Positions 1 to 7,746 are shown, numbered from the stretch's first letter. The stretch: 37,766 nt of DNA from Nitrososphaeraceae archaeon (GCA_016782225.1 JADDOW010000095.1:1-37766), one strand, 5' to 3'. Translations and numbers: made by a program. Notes: generated by a model from the letters alone, not told the origin.

Positions 1-123
1 ACAATAAAAAATAGCATGACCTAAATTATCTTTTGCTTTTAAAAGATGCAAAAAATGGGTTCAACTGCTTGTTTTCCTTTTATAATTTATTAAACAAACC
101 GCAAAAATAGGGCATATATTCTG

Positions 124-570
124 ATGAGCACCAAGAACAAATACAGAATACCCGTGCCACAAAACCTGCTGCATCGAATCGACAGAACATCTCCGGCGCA
201 TATTGGCAAGCTACGAAACGCAGTTGACTTTATTGTTCCGCAAAACACACCAGTCCTTGCCGCGGCGGATGGCACGGTCACATATGTCAAGGATGACTCC
301 AATGTTGGAGGTCCTGATCCGTCATATTGGAACTATACCAATTTTATCTCAATCATGCACCAAAACGGGGAACATACCAGGTATGACCACTTAAGGCGTA
401 ACAGCGCAAAGGTAAGGGCAGGCCAACAGGTTCGAGCGGGACATGAGATATCTATAGTTGGCATGACGGGCTATACCTATATCCCACACCTTCACTTTCA
501 GGTGTTTGTGTTTACAGGGTATAACATATGGACCGATTTTGACACTGTGGAAATTAATGATTTTATTTAA
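124..570 (+). CDS. M23 family (LytM-like) zinc metallopeptidase domain protein
   Basis: A single-domain peptidase of 148 residues. The zinc-site signature is visible: a His at residue 26 ahead of the AVDF segment with Asp35, the turn LAAADGTV (residues 45-52), YDHL with His89, and the HLHF motif with His122 and His124. The family hydrolyses glycine-containing peptide bonds. Archaea lack murein, so the substrate here is unknown; S-layer or cell-surface peptides are possible. I see no signal peptide or membrane segment, so export is uncertain. The first His is spaced further from the Asp than in the classic HxGxD form, as in other M23 branches with a short insert. ATG start; an AT-rich TATA-like stretch lies 30-45 bases upstream. 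It stands alone in its orientation. The family is confident, the biological role is not. Confidence 0.85.
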   Translation: MSTKNKYRIPVPQNLLHRIDRTSPAHIGKLRNAVDFIVPQNTPVLAAADGTVTYVKDDSNVGGPDPSYWNYTNFISIMHQNGEHTRYDHLRRNSAKVRAGQQVRAGHEISIVGMTGYTYIPHLHFQVFVFTGYNIWTDFDTVEINDFI

Positions 571-861
571 CCTTCAAACTGGATGGTGTCTATTGACTGG
601 CGTTTCTAGATGAACTAAAAATATATGCCAACCATCAGGTTTGTTAACCCTCTATTTTATAAGTATTTGGTTGCGGAGGCCAAGTTTACGCATAAGCAAC
701 AAGTCGCAAACAGATGAGAGACAATGTTTGTTCATTCGTCATACAATTGGTGGTTAAATAGCATGTCGGTTGAAGGATGTGTGTTTGGGTTTGGCCCATA
801 TTTTGAGCGGTTAGAATCAATGCAAGCAAACAACGTTCATAATCCATTGTCATCACAACAG

Positions 862-885
862 GTTAGCGGCGCTACCACCGCTAAA
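862..885. repeat. GC-rich hairpin repeat, copy 1
   Basis: A 24-base element that begins GTTAGCGGCGCTACC and ends CCGCTAAA, so the ends TTAGCGG and CCGCTAA form a perfect 7-bp stem. The same 24 bases, with one mismatch, occur at 30474-30497 inside a coding gene. Shorter GTTAGCGG relatives are at 6019 and 36100. It stands out against the AT-rich surroundings. The 571-957 stretch that holds it has no gene I can support; a 62-codon frame at 724-912 has no recognisable features. Confidence 0.6.
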
Positions 886-957
886 GCAAGAAAGTATAAA
901 AAAAGTTACTGATGGTTAAAGTTGGTGTTAGCCACGCATATTTAGGAATACTCGATG

Positions 958-1203
958 TTACGATATTTTCTTGGAAACATCGCCCATAAACTCTATAAAA
1001 GCATGATCGGTATCAGCACCCTCTGCCTTTATTTGTTCCAACAGCTTAATTGGGTTGGCATCATGGTAGACCTTTAGGTTCTTTACGGCAACAAGCTCGT
1101 TTTTATGTTTACTGTAAAGCTCATCATAGTTGGCATGAAAGTGTTCATAATCCTTCCTGTATTTTTCCATCCATTCTATATAGTCATCCAACGGTGTACC
1201 CAA
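958..1203 (-). CDS. DUF5678-like small protein, copy 1
   Basis: An 81-residue soluble protein resembling the DUF5678 family: an N-terminal helix with WMEKY, then FHANYDELYSKHKN, and the core VAVKNLKVYHDANP that reads as two short strands. It is close to the protein at 34467-34688. About 55-60 residues align with few changes and the DNA is also very similar, which points to fairly recent duplication. Function of the family is not known. It stands alone here, whereas copy 2 heads an aldo/keto reductase gene. ATG start. The C-terminal eight residues or so are not shared with copy 2. Confidence 0.7.
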   Translation of the reverse strand: MGTPLDDYIEWMEKYRKDYEHFHANYDELYSKHKNELVAVKNLKVYHDANPIKLLEQIKAEGADTDHAFIEFMGDVSKKIS

Positions 1204-1386
1204 GGCATTATTATGATATTTTGTAAATTAAATAGTTTTTGACTGATTAGGTAGAGATACAACATCTTAACAAATGAATTCTAACAGATAGTATACATCA
1301 AATGAATCAGTGCCCAAAGCCATAGTTAGCGTGAAAGTTTGGGGTTATGGTCATGTTAGGCGGATATTATCTGTTCTTGGGTTTAC

Positions 1387-1700
1387 TTACTCTATAATGA
1401 ATTTAGGATACACTGAATTTTGAGTTGGCATTATTATTGACCAAACCGCTGATACGTAGGTGGTCCCTATTGCAGCCAACAGAAAGAACGCATGTTTGAA
1501 ACAATGTCCATAATCCAAAGCCATGTCAATTCAGCGGTGCTTCAGAGCGCCACCAAATAAACAGCTTACAACGGTCCTGTTAACTTGTTTAGGATAAAGT
1601 AGTATGCCTATAGCAATAGCGATATTTATAAACCATATTGGGTAATAGGTGTCAATGAGCGATATAATAGATGATGCAACAAAGAAGATGAAAAACAGTC
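1387..1700 (-). pseudogene. Remnant of a small integral membrane protein
   Basis: Two minus-strand reading frames, neither a full gene, each encode hydrophobic segments. The upstream one (about 1700-1536) has no ATG and reads through a stretch such as YYPIWFINIAIAIGILLYPK before a TGA. The downstream one begins at an ATG at 1524 and reads FFLLAAIGTTYVSAVWSIIM, ending at 1387. Read in order they look like one membrane protein of about 100 residues with at least two spans, broken by a frameshift or stop near 1530. I do not recognise the family. Its 5' part overlaps the small plus-strand gene at 1655, so one of the two calls could be chance. Confidence 0.35.
1625..1632 (+). promoter_or_regulatory. 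TATA box of the 51-residue gene
   Basis: TTTATAAA centred about 27 bases upstream of the ATG at 1655. This would place transcription initiation at or next to the start codon, as for leaderless archaeal mRNAs. Confidence 0.5.
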
Positions 1701-1810
1701 AACAAGATTTTAACGCTAAAGCCGAAACCACAGCAGACCATGCCGAGGGGAAGCCAAGTTCTGAAACATTGAACAAGGCAAAAAACAAAATAAAGGACGC
1801 ACTCACATAA
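1655..1810 (+). CDS. Small hydrophilic protein, 51 residues
   Basis: An ATG-started frame encoding a highly charged, probably helical peptide beginning MSDIIDDATKKMKNSQQ and ending NKIKDALT. It is rich in Lys, Asp, Asn and Ala, with no Cys and no membrane segment. This resembles small CsbD-like or stress-type proteins in composition only; I cannot assign a family. Support comes from context: a TATA-like TTTATAAA sits at 1625-1632, with its centre about 27 bases before the ATG, the spacing of a leaderless archaeal gene, and a T-rich tract follows the stop. Confidence 0.6.
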   Translation: MSDIIDDATKKMKNSQQDFNAKAETTADHAEGKPSSETLNKAKNKIKDALT

Positions 1811-1817
1811 ATTCATT

Positions 1818-1840
1818 CATTTATTTTTTATCTTTTTTGT
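1818..1840 (+). terminator. T-rich terminator after the 51-residue gene
   Basis: Runs of T (six and six, broken by A and C) begin within ten bases of the stop codon. Archaeal termination commonly uses such U-tracts without a stem. Confidence 0.45.
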
Positions 1841-2091
1841 CAATTATTGTATAATTATAATACAGACTGATACAAAGGATAACTGTACTATTTAATTAAT
1901 CATAGTTATTCATAATTGGATAAAGAAGGGAAAAGGTATTTGTAATTCATGTACAGCATCTGATAGAAAAGAGTATTACTCATACGAAGACATCAATACG
2001 GATGTTGATCATGTAAAGTCTCAAAAAACCTTGCCAACAAAGCAGCAGTAGAATCACATCATGATGATAAAAAAAGAAACAACAAAGATGA

Positions 2092-2487
2092 CCGTCATTA
2101 CCTCGACAGGCCCACGACCGAATTCGGGTTCTTGTTGCAGAATCAAACTATGACTTAAGGTATCTCTATCAGACTTATTTGGATTCGTTTGGTTTGGATA
2201 TGTAGATAGTAGACGGTGGGGAAGCATGCCTAAGCCGCTTATTTAAAAATACAAACAACACCAACTTTGATATTGTCATTATCAACACCCATCTCTTTGA
2301 CATACCCGGTCTTATCATCACAAAAGAAATACACAGAAAAAACCCAAGCCAGAGAATTGTCATTACCACTACCATTTTGAGAGAAAGTTTATCTAAGGAA
2401 CATCTAGACTCTGCAGGCATTGACCATGAATACGTACTGACCATACCTTTTAGATTCTCAGAGATGATGTATTTTTTATCCAAATAG
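2092..2487 (+). pseudogene. Broken CheY-like receiver domain gene
   Basis: One frame reads like a response-regulator receiver: a first strand and acidic pocket (IRVLVAESNYDLRYLYQTYL), then IVDGGEACL, then FDIVIINTHLFDIPG in the place of the usual phospho-Asp strand, then NPSQRIVITTT. An in-frame TAG at 2203-2205 interrupts it, probably a former CAG codon. No start codon exists in this frame, because a TGA lies at 2089-2091. Upstream, frames from about 1900 to 2090 contain a CxxC-like stretch and a Lys/His/Asp-rich linker, so the gene may once have been longer and suffered frameshifts. The usual phosphate-accepting Asp is Asn here, so the domain may have lost activity before the gene decayed. 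Confidence 0.55.
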
Positions 2488-2575
2488 CAAAAACTCTAGA
2501 TCATGTGGAATATGCCGTTGTCTTACACACTGCGTTTTATTGTGATAGTTCATAAATTGAATCAAGCAAAACACG

Positions 2576-3129
2576 CTAAAGTGCCAGTAGCATCCTTACC
2601 TTTTCCTCTATTTCCTTTTCAAGTTTGAGTTTCCGCTCATGCAGACTCCAAATGTGGTTATTGTACAGGTCCACTTTTTTGCCAAGGTCCAAAAGGTGGT
2701 TGGGAATTTTCAAAAGCTCAATTATCTGATGTTTATTCAGCCCCTCTTTTTTATGCGTCCATACAGTTGTAGGAACAACGACAGGTCATCCTTCACATCA
2801 TTATGTATAGACACCAACCTTCGCATATTTACTAATTTTAGATAATCCTCATAGTAGCATATAACGGTTGGACTTTCAATGTCCAGTTCAATTGCGACAT
2901 CTATAAGGGGTCGCCCATCTTGGAACATCTGAAAGGCCTGGGCATAATCAGATTTGGATTGTAGTTTTTGTTTTTCATCCTCTACAACATAGTCGCCAGT
3001 TACTTTATTCAGAATCTGTCCTATGGATCTTAACGATATGCGGACATCTTTAGCTATTTCTCTGGTTGTCTTGCCCTCATTGGCAAGTTTTCTCACCAAC
3101 TTCTCCTTTTCCCTTTTGCTTAGGATCAA
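2576..3129 (-). CDS. HTH DNA-binding protein with a frameshift, paralogue 1
   Basis: The N-terminal 45 residues form a resolvase- or Trp-repressor-type helix-turn-helix (EGKTTREIAKDVRIS, then a recognition helix). A second HTH-like part follows (GRPLIDVAIELDIESPTVI). The frame as written stops at 2737. A shift of -1 at 2746-2752 opens about 56 more codons ending in a charged coiled coil, with stop at 2576-2578. The same C-terminal region is in one frame in paralogue 20661 and recognisable in pseudogene 19144, so the extension is part of the family. The shift site is A AAA AAG in phase. It could be programmed frameshifting, mutation or a sequencing deletion. The start is a TTG that aligns with an internal Met of paralogue 20661. 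Role: probably a sequence-specific DNA-binding protein; target unknown. Confidence 0.6.
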
Positions 3130-3157
3130 TACGGTATATTAATATGATAATAACTTT

Positions 3158-3259
3158 AAAAAACAATGATTCTGTTGATTCCCTGATGTTTTGTATTGCC
3201 ATGTGACGTTGTTTTAGGGTTTTGGGTACCTATAATGCAAGTGTTATGGTGGCCAATTA
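3158..3259. repeat. 102-bp repeat, copy A (HTH-gene leader)
   Basis: About 80 percent identical to copy B at 4382-4484, sharing blocks such as AACAATGATTCTGTTGATT, ATGTGACGTTGTTTTAGGG and GTACCTATAATGCAAG. It is the upstream region of HTH paralogue 1 and contains GTTGTTTTAG, also found in the leaders of the two other HTH paralogues. Confidence 0.75.
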
Positions 3260-3796
3260 ATTATGTTTAAAGCCGCCTTGTTGTGTACGTCCAGCAACTT
3301 GGATGTGTTTCATATCCCAATTTTCAATAAATGATATATAGTAGTGTAATTAGGACATGTGAAACACGATAGAACATTTGGAGATGTTCTACCAAAAAGC
3401 TTAATTCGGATTCTTATTGGAGTGATAAGGATATATCGACCTTATTATTACAAAGAACTTTTGGAACATACAATATATAACATATGTATTAAAAAAAATT
3501 ATTAGTTCTTCATAAGTATTTTTATTGTTAGGGGATATATTATAGACATGTTCTAATGGTTCAAATGTTCTGTAGATAGTTTTAAATGATGGGTGTTATC
3601 TCCTGTTTCCGACCTATCAATTTTCAAAATATCCGTATTGTGTAGATTATTGCTTAATTTACTAAAAACTAACTGAAAATTCTACAATTTATATCCTTTT
3701 TAATTTCTATTATAATTTTTTATGTTTCTTTCAAATAGAAGTTTAACACTATACATATACCAATCCGTTTTATTACATAACCACATCCAATTTTTA
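3260..3796. other. AT-rich intergenic region without a gene
   Basis: Very AT-rich with no convincing reading frame. It holds the AGAACAT/ATGTTCT motif cluster annotated separately and the promoter of the secreted protein that follows. A frame upstream of 3797 (from 3722) is only a run-in to that gene. Confidence 0.6.
3371..3571. promoter_or_regulatory. Cluster of AGAACAT/ATGTTCT motifs
   Basis: A perfect inverted repeat AGAACAT-6-ATGTTCT lies at 3371-3390. Further ATGTTCT copies are at 3548-3554 and 3565-3571, spaced 17 bp apart, and a near copy GGAACAT is at 3463-3469. The cluster ends about 225 bp before the secreted protein gene. It may be an operator array for that gene or for the divergent HTH gene. 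AT-rich composition makes some copies likely by chance. Confidence 0.4.
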
Positions 3797-4129
3797 ATGT
3801 TAAAATATATTAGTATAGTTGCAGTCTTTTTGCTAGCAACCGGAATATTCAGTACAAGTGTTAGCATGTCATATGCACAGAACCAAGCATTGGGTCAAGA
3901 CGGAGGCGGAGAAGCAGAACAGGAAATAGAACAATTACAAGCATCAAAACAAGATTCACAATGTGTATCTGGTGTTGCTACAGAATTGTCTTGCAATAAT
4001 ATTGCACTTCAGCTTCAAGCAAATGGATTAGAAATACCCGCGGTTCCAGAAGAGCCAGTCGCAGAAGAGCCAGTCGCAGAAGAGCCAGTCGCAGAAGAGC
4101 CAGTCGCAGAAGAGCCACTTCCGCTTTAA
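3797..4129 (+). CDS. Secreted protein with C-terminal EEPVA repeats
   Basis: A 110-residue exported protein. The chosen ATG directly precedes a signal peptide (MLKYISIVAVFLLATGIF, then a polar stretch ending SYA before QNQ). An upstream start at 3722 would put 25 unrelated residues before it. The mature part has an acidic Gln/Glu-rich segment, two Cys about 13 residues apart that could form a disulfide, and a tail of four EEPVA units ending EEPLPL. The tail is encoded by exact 15-bp tandem repeats, so its length probably varies between strains. Similar secreted proteins with a SxCVSG...LSCNN core are familiar from this group of archaea, without known function. It lies between the two copies of the 102-bp repeat and is followed by a strong hairpin. 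Confidence 0.7.
   Translation: MLKYISIVAVFLLATGIFSTSVSMSYAQNQALGQDGGGEAEQEIEQLQASKQDSQCVSGVATELSCNNIALQLQANGLEIPAVPEEPVAEEPVAEEPVAEEPVAEEPLPL
4049..4123 (+). repeat. 15-bp coding tandem repeat
   Basis: Four identical copies of GAAGAGCCAGTCGCA followed by one diverged copy, encoding EEPVA units at the C-terminus of the secreted protein. The identity between units suggests recent slippage. Confidence 0.9.
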
Positions 4130-4153
4130 ATCTGTAGCCATATCAAGAAACTC

Positions 4154-4183
4154 CATATGTCACCACCTACATGGTGACATATG
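4154..4183 (+). terminator. Perfect 12-bp hairpin after the secreted protein gene
   Basis: CATATGTCACCA, a six-base loop, and TGGTGACATATG pair perfectly, starting 24 bases after the stop codon. T-runs follow at about 4250-4290. This could end transcription or protect the 3' end of the mRNA; a protein-binding palindrome is the alternative. Confidence 0.5.
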
Positions 4184-4381
4184 ACACATTTGGACCATGT
4201 CCACCAAACATCATATACGGTGAAATTAATTTAATTAAAGGTTAAGACATCAATTTTCTTTTTTTGCTCAAAATCCATATTTTTTTTGTTTAGTTTTAAA
4301 TTGTTTAATGCTTTTACCCATCTATTCACAGTATGTCTCTTCTCCAAGTCATAGAATCAATACCTCGAGAATTCATTTAAA

Positions 4382-4484
4382 AAAAAACAATGATTCTGTT
4401 GATTACTTTGATATTTTGTGTTGTTATGTGACGTTGTTTTAGGGCTTTGTGTACCTATAATGCAAGGCCATAATAATCCAATTA
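4382..4484. repeat. 102-bp repeat, copy B, with relic HTH start
   Basis: The second copy of the repeat at 3158-3259. On the minus strand, just beyond it (about 4371 downward), a TTG ATT CTA triplet series resembles the start of HTH paralogue 1 but meets TGA at codon 4. I read it as the leader of a further, dead HTH paralogue. The rest of 4184-4553 has T-rich runs and nothing I can call. Confidence 0.65.
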
Positions 4485-4553
4485 AAAGCAATCAAATTGT
4501 AGGCATCCTGTTTCCATCTATAATCGAGGGTTTGCTCAAAGTTATCGTATTCC

Positions 4554-5072
4554 TTATTTGTCTATTCCAGGTGGAAAGAACGCGGGATTTGAGTCAAGCT
4601 TGACATTGATTGTCTGCATTAGTCCATTCCTAAGCACATTAACTACCATGGAATCTCCTATCTTTTTTTCATTTTCAATGTATCTGGATATGTCTTGGAT
4701 ATCGTTGACTTCTACATCGTCTACCTTCAGAATAATGTCGCCACCCAGTGTGATGTCGCGACCGTTAATGTTGGTTGTGTTATCACCTCCCAGTATTCCG
4801 GCCTTTTTGGCTGGACTCAAATCGGCAACTGAAATAATCAAGAACCCCATGGATTCGGTGAGGTTGAGGGCCTTTGCTATGTCTGGTGTTACATCTGCGC
4901 CTGCAGCCCCAAGCCATGGATGAAGATAACATCCATTACTCAACAATGAAGGTATTATTTTAATTAATGAGTTAGATGGAATGGCAAAAGAAATGTCCGA
5001 GTCCCTTAAGTTGCTTGGTAAGGAATAGTTCTCAATATTCATTCCCACTACTTGGTCTTCAACATCAAGCAA
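4554..5072 (-). pseudogene. HtrA/DegP-type serine protease, 3' fragment with PDZ domain
   Basis: This encodes the end of the protease domain and the PDZ domain of an HtrA-like protein. Visible are VEDQVVGMN, then SFAIPSN (around residues 28-34), then HPWLGAAGADVTPDIAKALN leading into the PDZ domain with GGDIILKVDDVEV. The catalytic His and Asp parts are absent, and the Ser region is degenerate: reading back in frame gives SCSPLLD where GNSGGPLLD is usual. Only a TTG serves as start. The protein would be a PDZ-only remnant and is probably non-functional. If translated it could still bind peptides, but no signal peptide remains. Confidence 0.7.
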
Positions 5073-5140
5073 CGGACTGCAAGAAAAAGTAATCCAATAT
5101 CTATCTAATTGAAAAAAAATATAAAAAGAATGATAAAGAT

Positions 5141-5341
5141 TTAGTTCTTTCTCAATTCTTTAAAGAGATCTTTAGATTCATCGGATTGGCAAAACTCGCT
5201 GATGCCTGTAAACCTCTTACATTCTCCAACGCTGTATTTGTCTTGGTGACCTTCATCATTGTGGATTGCATATACAGACATTGTGGTTGAAACCATCGCA
5301 CCGAAAAGGCCGAATGTTGCGGTTATGGCAAATAATGCCAA
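5141..5341 (-). CDS. Small secreted or membrane-anchored protein
   Basis: A 66-residue protein with a hydrophobic N-terminus (LFAITATFGLFGAMVS, then a plausible cleavage site after VYA) and a polar mature part with two Cys about 12 residues apart, ending in a charged helix. The start is unclear: the frame has no ATG upstream, and the TTG used lies a short way after a TTTAAATA box on this strand, fitting a leaderless start. I do not recognise the family. It sits just upstream of the HtrA fragment in the same orientation. Confidence 0.45.
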   Translation of the reverse strand: MALFAITATFGLFGAMVSTTMSVYAIHNDEGHQDKYSVGECKRFTGISEFCQSDESKDLFKELRKN

Positions 5342-5860
5342 TAACTTGTAATATGTCGAATTACCTTATGCAAAGATATTTAAAAGTGTATTGAATTATT
5401 AAAGAAGAAATGTAGATAATATTATTAATTGAACATATTTAAATAAAACTTGAAAATATTATATCATATATATATTATATTTATTTTAAGGTTACATTCG
5501 GAGACATTTAGTTACTTTGGGCATATCGTCAAACTTCAATAAATAAATGGGATTATTTATTATCTAAGCCCATATTATAATTGCGGGGGTAAAAATGACA
5601 TACTCTGTCAATTTGTAAAGCTGCTTACTATGAAATATTGTTTGACATAGAACGGAAATAGCACCGATGCAGCGGCCGAAACAACGATCCAAACAGATTT
5701 TCATTCCTATCAGAAAACGTAAACATGCCCATCATCATTCATTTATAAAGGCTCAATCTTGCTCTTAAGAACAATTCACGTCTAACTTTGACCATATCTT
5801 AATAGGAATGGCTAACACTATCAACATATACTGATCAGGTGAAGTTGGCCTCCTATAGAA

Positions 5861-5940
5861 TCGAAGTGGCTGAATAGAATAATACAACCGTTTTTTTATT
5901 GCTGGCGAAGGGATCGCGGGTTCAAATCCCGCATTTCGCA
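5861..5940 (+). pseudogene. Degenerate tRNA-Ser-like remnant
   Basis: The T arm is perfect: GCGGG, loop TTCAAAT, CCCGC. It is followed by an acceptor strand ATTTCGC and A. About 80 bases upstream TCGAAGTGGCTGAA resembles the start of a type II tRNA-Ser (acceptor, U8, D arm) with one base lost. The total length fits a tRNA with a long variable arm. The anticodon stem does not pair and the loop is a run of T, so it is not functional. A 3' tRNA fragment left by integration is an alternative reading. Confidence 0.45.
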
Positions 5941-6018
5941 CTTGTTTTGGTGTTTGAATTAGTTATTTGTTAATAGGTTTGTCAGCAAGAGATAGATTAT
6001 TCTATTATTTTATTATGG

Positions 6019-6047
6019 GTTAGCGGCGGCGGCCACAATGGCCGCCG
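6019..6047. repeat. GC-rich hairpin, relative of the GTTAGCGG element
   Basis: Starts GTTAGCGG like the repeat at 862. CGGCGGCC (6027-6034) and GGCCGCCG (6040-6047) form a perfect 8-bp stem with loop ACAAT in otherwise AT-rich DNA. It lies 80 bases after the tRNA-like remnant. Confidence 0.5.
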
Positions 6048-6253
6048 TATAGGATATTGTTCGGGGACCAATTGCTGTTATTTGTTTAATCATCTTCAAA
6101 TCAAACAATGGGGGCATACACAAAAAATTAGTTGATATATATGTAGTAGCGTAAATTTGTAATTTTTTGGATATTGTGTCCTAATTTCTATATAATTAGC
6201 GAAAGTCGAAATTCTGCAGGTTAATAAGCACAATTATACCCTATCCTAAACCC

Positions 6254-6291
6254 CTGTGAAAATCCCCATGGTTTCCACCGAACCCGCTTAG
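6254..6291. repeat. Dispersed CCACCGAACCC repeat, copy 1
   Basis: CTGTGAAAATCC, a short spacer, then GGTTTCCACCGAACCCGCTTA. The arms GTGAAAA and TTTCCAC pair with one mismatch. The tail GAACCCGCT is shared with the copy at 14478. Confidence 0.6.
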
Positions 6292-6496
6292 AAAATCGCA
6301 CTAATATACTTGAAAAGATAGTTAAAACGCTATGTTTAAGTCAATAGTGACATACCAATAATAAAATTATACATGATTCCATACTAATAGCATCAATTAG
6401 AAAATGAGGATGTGACAAAAAACTATGAAAATTTTGCCTTATCATATTCATCGGCAATCAATTTCTGACATCCATAAATAGCGTTATAACATACTC

Positions 6497-6550
6497 CTGT
6501 GGAAATCCATGATTTCCACCGAACCCTTATACCATAGGGAACTTAATGCC
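6497..6550. repeat. Dispersed CCACCGAACCC repeat, copy 2
   Basis: The best-formed copy: GTGGAAATC and GATTTCCAC are a perfect 9-bp inverted repeat around CAT, followed by CACCGAACCCTTATACCATA. Similarity to the copy at 10052 extends some 25 bases past the hairpin. Confidence 0.65.
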
Positions 6551-6687
6551 ACCGAAATCATGACTACCTCTTTTATTAAGAATGGCTATCTCAAAGTAAA
6601 CTTCATAGAATCAGATCATGAATCCAAAAATGGTATCAATTATCAGACTTAAATTATCCTGAGCAATTATGACAAAATGCATAAGTG

Positions 6688-7409
6688 CTACCTCGTCCCA
6701 CTGTAAAACTCCTCGACTTGGCCGTTTCTATAGGCATTGTGTTCTTTTATCATTTCAAAAATTTTATTTGCAACATCCTCTGGTTGATACAGATTTTCTT
6801 TTTTACTACTTAATTGAAACCCTGCATTCATGATGTCTTCTAACAAATTTGTATTAATTTCGCCAGGACAGAGAACCATAACACGGATATTTGTAGATGC
6901 AACTTCCTTTGAAATACTTTCTGAAAAACCCATTATCCCAAACTTGCACAATAAGCTGAAAGTTTTGGAAACCCCATCTTTCCCGCTCCAGAGCTTATGT
7001 TGATAATTGTACCTGAGTTATTCTTAATCATATATGGAAGCACATATTTACAGAACAAAAAACAGCCAGTCAGGTTTATATTTATTGTATTTGACCAATC
7101 ATCGAAAGTGATATCAATCATTTTTTTGTAAAATGCGATACCAGCATTGTTTATTAGAACATCAATTTTTCCAAATTTATCTATAGCTAGTTTTACAAGA
7201 TTCTCTACATCTGAAGGTTTGCTTGTATCACATTTGTAGCCTATAGCCAAACCTTTGGTGTTTGCAAGTGAATTTATCTCGTTTACTGTTTGTTCTACTT
7301 GCTTTTGATTCCGAGAACAAATCACTACATTAAATCCATTTTTTGCCAATGCTATAGCTGTTGATTTCCCTATACCCTTGGTAGATCCAGTAATAATTGC
7401 TGTAGTCAT
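6688..7409 (-). pseudogene. Short-chain dehydrogenase/reductase broken at its catalytic motif
   Basis: An SDR fold enzyme gene. The cofactor motif TGSTKGIG is at residues 7-14, then CDTSKP, NNAGI, and a catalytic Ser in INISSGAG. The frame breaks exactly at the active site: it reads SAYCAS then runs off to LG and a stop, and resumes in another frame as FGIMGFSES. Restoring GCAAGCAAG (Ala-Ser-Lys) where GCAAG now stands heals the frame, so a 4-bp deletion between short direct repeats removed the catalytic Lys of YxxxK and shifted the frame. The 3' half continues normally to a conserved CPGEINTN segment. ATG start, with a TATA-like box upstream. Substrate unknown. Confidence 0.8.
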
Positions 7410-7717
7410 CTAGATAAATATATGATATAAATGTAGAAGTATTTGGCCTTGTTAACTCGAAATTGATTTAGCTTGGAAAGGTCAATTCTAATATCTTTGG
7501 AAAAGAAACAGAATACTTTCATCAAATATTTGCCATGCTTTGTATTTTTACTTCTTTGGTTTGTCAACCCTAGGTTTTTCCAAAGCAATGTTGCTCATAC
7601 ACAAGGTCATGACAAGCCATGCTGTAATATCAAAATGAAATCAGAAATGAGCATCAAAGAGAATCTCAAATCTTAGTTGATAGAACTGTTCTTATTTTGA
7701 TCTTGAGTTCTAGATTA

Positions 7718-7746
7718 GGGTCAAATTTGTTTCACATACCACCGAA
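7718..7746. repeat. 29-bp exact repeat ending CCACCGAA, copy 1
   Basis: GGGTCAAATTTGTTTCACAT then ACCACCGAA; identical to 14478-14506. The end matches the CCACCGAA part of the dispersed hairpin repeat. The surrounding 7410-7885 stretch holds a 67-codon frame at 7473-7676 with a hydrophobic segment that I do not trust, and otherwise nothing. Confidence 0.75.

Larger units (their letters stand above)
5342..6687. other. Long gene-poor region with relics and repeats
   Basis: About 1.3 kb without an intact gene. It holds the tRNA-like remnant at 5861, the GC-rich hairpin at 6019, and two copies of the CCACCGAACCC hairpin repeat. The parts between are AT-rich and I see nothing else in them. Confidence 0.6.

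Noticed and set aside
724-912. 62-codon ATG frame
   Set aside because: No domain, no promoter spacing, and its 3' part is the GC-rich hairpin repeat.
2203-2205. Pyrrolysine or other readthrough at TAG
   Set aside because: The frame also lacks a start codon, so decay explains both.
4418-4603. 61-codon hydrophobic frame
   Set aside because: It reads through repeat copy B and into the antisense of the HtrA fragment.
5861-5940. Functional tRNA gene
   Set aside because: The anticodon stem does not pair and the acceptor 5' strand lacks a base.
7473-7676. 67-codon frame with a hydrophobic segment
   Set aside because: Starts at TTG and antisense of the dehydrogenase promoter; the hydrophobic part alone is weak evidence.
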